From the NCBI GenBank assembly GCA_013374385.1, contig QBUR01000180.1:1-12574 (forward strand): DNA of 12,574 bases, read 5' to 3'. The stretch comes from Candidatus Methanocomedens sp. GTDB taxonomy: Archaea > Halobacteriota > Methanosarcinia > Methanosarcinales > Methanocomedenaceae. Position 1 is the first letter of the stretch. Each line of letters starts with the position of its first letter. Both the position numbers and the translations under genes were made by a program. Shown one piece after another: positions 6,490-12,574 of this stretch. The notes beneath the pieces were generated by a model. That model made no database searches. It was not told the origin of the DNA and saw only the letters and a program-made list of their open reading frames with translations.

Positions 6490-6922
6490 AACTATCAAAT
6501 TTTGTCAGGAAAAACCATTTGACAGTTTAAATTTTATCATCAAAAATTCTATGAAAACCACTGTTTTCGATCAAAATCAATGCATACATTGGGTCAAAAA
6601 CCCCATAAATTGACTTTTTAATATTATTTTCTACGCGATTTCCCGTAACTGTCAAATTCATGGATGAATTTTTTGGTGATTTTGTTACACAGATCATTGA
6701 GCAATTAGTCGAGTTTCGATGAGCATGGAAACAAAAAATGTTTTGTAATCATGCCCATTTTAACTGTCAAATTGCAAGTCTAAAAACAAGTTAATAATCA
6801 TAAAAATCGCATTCAATAGATTGTAATGTATTTGTCAAATAGTGTGGGAAAAAAGCATTAAAAAAACGAATTATGGAACTGTAAATGAAGGATACAATCA
6901 GCAAGAAATCAAAATGTCAAAC
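6490..6922. repeat. Dispersed AACTGTCAAAT motif upstream of the thermosome gene
   Basis: AACTGTCAAAT occurs at 6647-6657 and 6762-6772 on the plus strand and at 6517-6527 on the minus strand, with a one-mismatch copy AACTATCAAAT at 6490-6500. The first two extend one further base to AACTGTCAAATT. The core TGTCAAAT also occurs at 6833-6840. Degenerate forms are AACTGTAAAT (6877-6886, one base missing) and TGTCAAAC (6915-6922). Spacing is irregular. They may be protein-binding sites or remnants of a small mobile repeat; neither is shown. Confidence 0.6.
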
Positions 6923-6965
6923 TTGGGTTGTTAAGTTTTTCGGAGATACTGCCATACCCGTTACT

Positions 6966-7006
6966 ATTATATAGAAGTACAAACAGTTACAAGTGTTCTT
7001 ATTATA
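6966..7006 (+). promoter_or_regulatory. Candidate promoter(s) of the thermosome gene
   Basis: Two TATA-like elements are present: ATTATATA (6966-6973), placing the start near 6995 with a leader of about 55 nt, and TTATTATA (6999-7006), placing it near 7029 with a leader of about 21 nt. The ribosome site GGAGG (7036-7040) lies downstream of both. Sequence alone cannot decide between them. No CTAAC-N5-GTTAG operator is seen here. Confidence 0.5.
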
Positions 7007-7049
7007 CAATATAACACCATTTAGTTAATATCTTTGGAGGAAATAATCG

Positions 7050-8702
7050 ATGGCAGGAATGGGCGGACAGCCAATAATAATCATTGACCCGAGCAAATCA
7101 AGGACGACAGGCCGGGATGCACAATCCATGAACATTACAGCAGCAAAAGCAATTGCGGATGCTGTGAAAACCACACTTGGTCCAAAAGGAATGGACAAGA
7201 TGATGGTAAACGCTGTAGGTGACGTCATGATAACCAATGACGGTGCAGCTATTTTAAAGGAAATGGATGTGCAGCATCCGGCTGCCATGATGATGGTACA
7301 GATATCAAAGACCCAGGAACAGGAAGTCGGAGATGGCACCACCAGTGCAGTTGTGCTTGCAGGCGAACTCCTTACCCAGGCCCAGAAATTGATAGAACTT
7401 GAGGTCCATCCCACATTGATCGTCAGCGGATACAAACTGGCAGCAAAAAAAGCACAGGAAATCATGGAATCCATTGCCATCCAGGTTACAGATGATGACA
7501 ATGACATACTGAGAAAGATTGCTCTTACCGCACTTTCTGGAAAAGGTAGCGAGATTGCCCATGATAGTCTGGCAGACCTTTGTGTGGAAGCCATCAAGAC
7601 AATAACAGATAAGTCCCAGACCGATATCAAACATAACATCCAGATCATCCATCAAAAAGGTGGTTCGATCAAAGATACCAAACTCATCAGGGGTATGGTC
7701 ATAGATAAGGCCCGGGCTGACAAGAACATGCCCAAATTGATAAAAAATGCGATGATTGCTGTGCTGGACGTGGGTATTGAAGTACAGAAGACCTCTACAA
7801 GTTCCAAGATAAAGATATCCACTGTGGAACAGCTGGATGAGGCATACCATGAAGAATACCAGACCGTAAAGGACCAGGTAGACAGCCTGGTTAAAGCCGG
7901 AGTGAACGTGCTTGTCACAGAAAAAGGTATTGATGATATTTCACTTCATTATCTGGGTAAACAGAACATCCTGGCCATAAGAAGGGTGAAAGAAGACGAC
8001 ATTACAAGAATCGTTCGTGCTACAGGTGCAGTTTTACGCTCTAACACCACGGATTTATCCCCAGATGACCTGGGTGCAGCACAAATCGTGGAAGAAAGGG
8101 GAGTTGGGAACTACAAGATGATGTATTTCGAAGGGTGCGATAACCCCAAAGCTGTTACCATAATAGTACACAGCGGTGCCGAGTATATCACTGAAGAAGT
8201 GGAACGAGCTCTTGACGATGCCTTTAGTGTGGTCAAGGTAGTGCTGGATGAAAAGAATGTGCTGTTTGGAGGGGGCGCACCTGAGGTTGAAACAGCCATG
8301 CAGCTGCGCGAGTACGCTTCATCCATGCAGGGACGTGAACAACTGGCAGTTTCAGCATTTGCCGATGCAATGGAAGGACTTCCCCGTGCTCTTGCACAAA
8401 ATGGAGGACTTGACCCGGTGGATATTCTGGTGGAAATGCGCTATGAACATAAGAAAGGCAACAAGACCGTTGGCCTGAACGCAATTACCGGCAAGGTCAT
8501 GGATATGAAGGATACCAGTGTGGTTGAGCCGTTGAAGGTTAAGGTGCAGTCAATTAAATCTGCCACCGATGCAGCCTCAATGATACTGCGAGTGGATGAT
8601 ATATTCACATCTAAGTACACTGGACTCATGGACGTCAAACCCGAACACAGGATAGATAGTTATGATGGTATCCAGGCACCTGATATTGGGGACGATTATT
8701 AG
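7050..8702 (+). CDS. ths: Thermosome subunit (group II chaperonin)
   Basis: This 550-residue subunit forms the double-ring archaeal chaperonin that folds proteins in a closed ATP-driven chamber with a built-in lid. Motifs in order: TLGPKGMDKM at 42-51, NDGA at 63-66 and GDGTTS at 94-99 for nucleotide binding, an apical domain with its helical protrusion around 245-285, the DDA acidic pair at 389-390, and GGGAPEVE at 407-414. Length is normal. The tail ends DIGDDY rather than in the Gly/Met-rich repeat (GGM) common in thermosomes. Start: ATG 7050 with GGAGG nine bases upstream; N-terminal MAGMGGQPI is typical. Only 50 bp separate it from grpE, so the two are probably co-transcribed. Whether this is the alpha, beta or another subunit is not decidable here; other subunits may lie elsewhere. 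Confidence 0.97.
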   Translation: MAGMGGQPIIIIDPSKSRTTGRDAQSMNITAAKAIADAVKTTLGPKGMDKMMVNAVGDVMITNDGAAILKEMDVQHPAAMMMVQISKTQEQEVGDGTTSAVVLAGELLTQAQKLIELEVHPTLIVSGYKLAAKKAQEIMESIAIQVTDDDNDILRKIALTALSGKGSEIAHDSLADLCVEAIKTITDKSQTDIKHNIQIIHQKGGSIKDTKLIRGMVIDKARADKNMPKLIKNAMIAVLDVGIEVQKTSTSSKIKISTVEQLDEAYHEEYQTVKDQVDSLVKAGVNVLVTEKGIDDISLHYLGKQNILAIRRVKEDDITRIVRATGAVLRSNTTDLSPDDLGAAQIVEERGVGNYKMMYFEGCDNPKAVTIIVHSGAEYITEEVERALDDAFSVVKVVLDEKNVLFGGGAPEVETAMQLREYASSMQGREQLAVSAFADAMEGLPRALAQNGGLDPVDILVEMRYEHKKGNKTVGLNAITGKVMDMKDTSVVEPLKVKVQSIKSATDAASMILRVDDIFTSKYTGLMDVKPEHRIDSYDGIQAPDIGDDY

Positions 8703-8752
8703 AAAGGGGATTGCCACGAAAGTATTGAATCAGCATCCAGTAGGGGCATGAA

Positions 8753-9382
8753 ATGAAAAAAAGGAAAAAGGTTGAGGTTGACCTATCAACAGATGAGATA
8801 AATGAAATTGAGGAAGAGATAACGACACAGGAAGACCAGAAACAGAGCATCGCAAATGGGGAAATGGCGGTTGAAGAACTATCAATAGAAGAGGTATTGG
8901 AGCGGTCAGTTGAGGAATTAGCCTGTGAGCTGGATGAATCCAGGGGACTTGTGTTAGATTACCTGAACCATCTCCAGCGGCTTACGGCAGAGTTTGATAA
9001 TTACAAGAAACGGACTGATAAAGAACGGGCAGAGATTATCGAATATGCAAGCTTTGACCTTGTAGCAGAACTCATCGATGTGATGGAGAACATGGAGCGG
9101 GGGATTGCCAGTGCCAGGGAGTCCCAGGACGTGGATTCCATTTTGAAGGGAATGGAGATGGTATATAACCAGTTGAAAAACATCCTTGAATCAAGAGGTC
9201 TTGAACCCATTGATGCGGTGGGACAGAAGTTCGACCATCAATGTCATGAAGCAATGATGAAGGAACAAACTGATGAGTGCCCCAACAATACTGTGATAGA
9301 AGAGTTCCAGCGGGGATACAGGATAAAGGACAGAGTGGTTCGATATTCAAAGGTAAAGTTATCAGAGAACAAAGAGAAATAG
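8753..9382 (+). CDS. grpE: GrpE, nucleotide exchange factor for DnaK
   Basis: This protein releases ADP from DnaK and so resets the Hsp70 cycle in the cytoplasm. It has 209 residues. A charged, acidic N-terminal segment (1 to about 60) leads into a long helix with RLTAEFDNYKKRTDKER (76-92), the dimerising coiled-coil. The beta-wing that contacts DnaK begins near FDHQCHEAMM (160-169) and contains the family signature VIEEFQRGYRIKDRVVR (181-197). The start ATG at 8753 has AGGGG (8742-8746) as a modest ribosome site; a preceding out-of-frame ATG opens only two codons. It lies between thermosome and dnaK with 50-bp gaps on each side, in the usual grpE-dnaK-dnaJ order. Archaeal Hsp70 systems are generally considered acquired from bacteria. 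Confidence 0.95.
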   Translation: MKKRKKVEVDLSTDEINEIEEEITTQEDQKQSIANGEMAVEELSIEEVLERSVEELACELDESRGLVLDYLNHLQRLTAEFDNYKKRTDKERAEIIEYASFDLVAELIDVMENMERGIASARESQDVDSILKGMEMVYNQLKNILESRGLEPIDAVGQKFDHQCHEAMMKEQTDECPNNTVIEEFQRGYRIKDRVVRYSKVKLSENKEK

Positions 9383-9384
9383 TT

Positions 9385-9411
9385 GATAAATATAAGAATG
9401 TACTATTCTTA
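9385..9411 (+). promoter_or_regulatory. TATA-like element with 19-bp palindrome ahead of dnaK
   Basis: GATAAATATA (9385-9394) resembles an archaeal TATA box. It overlaps the start of a perfect inverted repeat TAAGAAT-GTACT-ATTCTTA (9393-9411). A start about 25 bases downstream would fall at the GAGGTGA ribosome site (9418-9424). The palindrome has a 5-bp spacer and could be a repressor operator, or in a read-through mRNA a short hairpin before the dnaK ribosome site. Confidence 0.4.
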
Positions 9412-9432
9412 ACAGATGAGGTGAATTATTAA

Positions 9433-11286
<1,854 letters not shown>

Positions 11287-11295
<9 letters not shown>

Positions 11296-11328
11296 TCAAT
11301 AATCCTTATCCTTTTTTTATTTTTTTTT
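11287..11328 (+). terminator. Terminator-like hairpin and T-tracts between dnaK and dnaJ
   Basis: AAGGATT (11287-11293) and AATCCTT (11301-11307) form a 7-bp inverted repeat with a 7-nt loop that includes the dnaK stop codon. T7 (11312-11318) and T9 (11320-11328) follow directly. T-tracts of this length terminate archaeal RNA polymerase, so much of the dnaK transcript probably ends here. Confidence 0.65.
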
Positions 11329-11335
11329 AAAAAAC
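11314..11335 (+). promoter_or_regulatory. Possible dnaJ promoter giving a leaderless transcript
   Basis: The T9A6 block and adjacent TTTATTTT lie 15-30 bases before the dnaJ ATG at 11345, where a TATA element would sit for a leaderless message. No Shine-Dalgarno occurs between the T-tract and the ATG. The same bases also serve as the dnaK terminator, so the promoter reading is tentative. Confidence 0.35.
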
Positions 11336-11344
11336 TGATCCCAC

Positions 11345-12508
11345 ATGGCTGACAAACGCGATTATTACGACATACTTGGTGTTGACAAGAAGATTTCCGG
11401 AGATGAACTGAAGAAGGCTTACAGGAAGCTGGCCCTGGAGTACCATCCGGACCGCAACAAGGATGCTGGGGCTGAGGAGAAGTTCAAGGAGATAAGCGAA
11501 GCTTACGGTGTGCTTAGTGATTCTGAAAAGCGTGCCAAGTATGACCAGTATGGGCATGCAGGTGTTGACGGGCGCTGGAGCCAGGAGGATATTTTCAGGG
11601 GTGTGAACTTTGAGGACATTTTCAGGGGTTCTGGTGGAGGTGGGGGCGGTTTTAGCAGCAGTATCTTTGATTCTATCTTTGGAGGTGGAAGCCGCAGGCG
11701 CGGTGGACCCCAGCGGGGTTCGGACCTGAGGATCGACCTTGCCATAAAATTTGAGGAAGCCTACAAGGGGGTTGAAAAATCCATCAAACTGCCCAGGACC
11801 GAGAATTGTTCCACCTGCGGGGGTAGTGGTGCCAAACCAGGTACTAACCCCCAGACATGTAAAACCTGCGGCGGTAGCGGCCAAGCCACCCGCGCGCAGC
11901 AAACGCCATTTGGCCAGTTCATGACTACCAGCACCTGTCCCACCTGCCGAGGCAGGGGTAAAGTGGTGGATGACCCGTGTACTGAATGCCATGGCAGTGG
12001 TAAGGTGCAAAAGAAGCGCACGATTAAAGTGAAGGTGCCTGCCGGTATTGAAAGCGGCTCACGTATGCGGGTCACGGGCGAGGGCGAGCACGGCTCAGCA
12101 GGCGGGCCCCCGGGTGATCTGTTCGTGGATATTTATGTAAAACCCCATAAGTTGTTCAAGCGTGTGGGTAATGACGTTGTGGTGGGGGCGGATATCAATT
12201 TCACCCAGGCAGCGCTGGGTGATGAGATCATGATGCCTACCGTGGACGGTAAGGTGAAGTTGAAGGTTCCTGCCGGTACACAGACGGGGGCCACATTCAG
12301 GGTTAAGGATAAGGGCATGCCCAATATCCATGGATACGGGCAGGGGGATTTGCATGTGCAGGTTAATGTGAAGGTTCCTAAGAAACTTGATTCGAAACAA
12401 AAGGAATTACTGAGGGAGTTTGCGAAAGCCAGTGGGGAGAAGCCTCTTAAGGAGAATGAGAAGGGGCTGTTCGAGAAGGTTGTTGATGGGGTGAAGGAAA
12501 AGATTTAG
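11345..12508 (+). CDS. dnaJ: DnaJ (Hsp40 co-chaperone, type I)
   Basis: This 387-residue protein stimulates the DnaK ATPase and delivers substrates. The J-domain (about 5-70) has the catalytic HPD at 34-36. A Gly/Phe-rich linker (about 90-125) repeats DIFRG and SIFDSIFGGG. The zinc region has all four CxxCxGxG repeats: CSTCGGSG (155-162), CKTCGGSG (172-179), CPTCRGRG (198-205) and CTECHGSG (212-219), enough for two zinc ions. Two C-terminal beta domains (about 220-345) bind substrate, ending in a charged tail. The length is normal. No ribosome binding site precedes the ATG, unlike dnaK, grpE and the thermosome gene, yet the N-terminus (MADKRDYYDILGV) is typical, so the start is trusted. It is 49 bp after dnaK across a T-rich terminator-like sequence. 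Confidence 0.97.
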   Translation: MADKRDYYDILGVDKKISGDELKKAYRKLALEYHPDRNKDAGAEEKFKEISEAYGVLSDSEKRAKYDQYGHAGVDGRWSQEDIFRGVNFEDIFRGSGGGGGGFSSSIFDSIFGGGSRRRGGPQRGSDLRIDLAIKFEEAYKGVEKSIKLPRTENCSTCGGSGAKPGTNPQTCKTCGGSGQATRAQQTPFGQFMTTSTCPTCRGRGKVVDDPCTECHGSGKVQKKRTIKVKVPAGIESGSRMRVTGEGEHGSAGGPPGDLFVDIYVKPHKLFKRVGNDVVVGADINFTQAALGDEIMMPTVDGKVKLKVPAGTQTGATFRVKDKGMPNIHGYGQGDLHVQVNVKVPKKLDSKQKELLREFAKASGEKPLKENEKGLFEKVVDGVKEKI

Positions 12509-12574
12509 AGGGATTAAGGTTAATGTTAGAATCTCGGTCGAGTCCCCCAGTTACTGAACAGGCACTCTGAACGT
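12509..12574. other. Sequence after dnaJ, nothing recognised
   Basis: Sixty-six bases run to the window edge. No terminator hairpin, T-run, ribosome site or start of a gene is clear. Confidence 0.4.

Larger units (their letters stand above)
6472..7049. other. AT-rich intergenic region without a supported gene
   Basis: About 580 bases between the fae-hps terminator and the thermosome start hold no ORF with a ribosome site; the longest frames are near 20 codons. No tRNA-like or rRNA-like fold was recognised. The region contains dispersed AACTGTCAAAT motifs, a small inverted repeat GAAAAC-CACT-GTTTTC (6553-6568), and near the right end the thermosome promoter and leader. It is clearly more AT-rich than the flanking genes. 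Confidence 0.6.

Noticed and set aside
6660..6722. Short frame of 20 codons (MDEFFGDFV start) in the intergenic region, with a further open stretch after its stop, as a possible transposase remnant
   Set aside because: No ribosome site, no recognisable family match and very short; not enough to call a pseudogene.
6490..6922. CRISPR array
   Set aside because: Copies are 8-12 bp, in mixed orientation and irregularly spaced; no regular repeat-spacer structure or cas genes.
6960..6990. Two GTTAC words in the thermosome promoter as HSR1 half-sites
   Set aside because: Both are in the same orientation 26 bp apart, with no 5-bp-spaced inverse partner and no 14-bp pitch.
12520..12574. Sequence resembling a tRNA T-arm (TCGAGTCC) near the right edge
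   Set aside because: No acceptor, D or anticodon stem can be fitted around it; a chance match.

Overview
The window is archaeal, from a mesophilic or moderately thermophilic euryarchaeon. Methanosarcinales or a related anaerobic methanotroph (ANME-2-like) fits best. The evidence is a group II chaperonin (thermosome), an archaeal Cdc48 with two AAA+ modules, and a Fae-Hps fusion enzyme, which belongs to tetrahydromethanopterin-based C1 chemistry in methanogens and their relatives. A complete DnaK-DnaJ-GrpE set argues against a hyperthermophile, because those archaea lack it. The lineage is inferred from gene content alone.

Left part (minus strand, read right to left from about 3860 to about 100): a winged-helix regulator (3083-3754), Cdc48 (744-2999) and an Hsp20 (187-711). 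The gene order matches the Archaeoglobus fulgidus hsr1-cdc48-hsp20 heat-shock operon as I recall it. The promoter in front of the regulator has a TATA box followed by four GTTAGTAAC-like units at an exact 14-bp pitch. These include one perfect CTAAC-N5-GTTAG, the motif I recall for A. fulgidus HSR1. The operon therefore looks autoregulated by its first product. A GC-rich hairpin followed by T-tracts (about 78-166) ends it.

Middle part: a 12-TM MFS transporter (minus, 3904-5106) diverges from Fae-Hps (plus, 5229-6422). Fae-Hps uses a TTG start set by a GAGGTG ribosome binding site. It ends at a hairpin/T8 terminator. A 627-bp AT-rich gap (6423-7049) follows, with no supported gene but several copies of an AACTGTCAAAT motif.

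Right part (plus strand): thermosome (7050-8702), grpE (8753-9382), dnaK (9433-11295) and dnaJ (11345-12508). Thermosome and grpE probably share a transcript. A TATA-like element and a 19-bp palindrome precede dnaK. A hairpin with long T-tracts separates dnaK from dnaJ, which has no Shine-Dalgarno and may be leaderless.

Together this is a proteostasis island: a holdase (Hsp20), an unfoldase (Cdc48), two foldase systems (thermosome and Hsp70) and a heat-shock-type repressor, with two unrelated genes between the blocks. No unknown gene family is seen. The least explained material is regulatory: the operator array, the repeats upstream of the thermosome gene, and the dnaK and dnaJ leaders.
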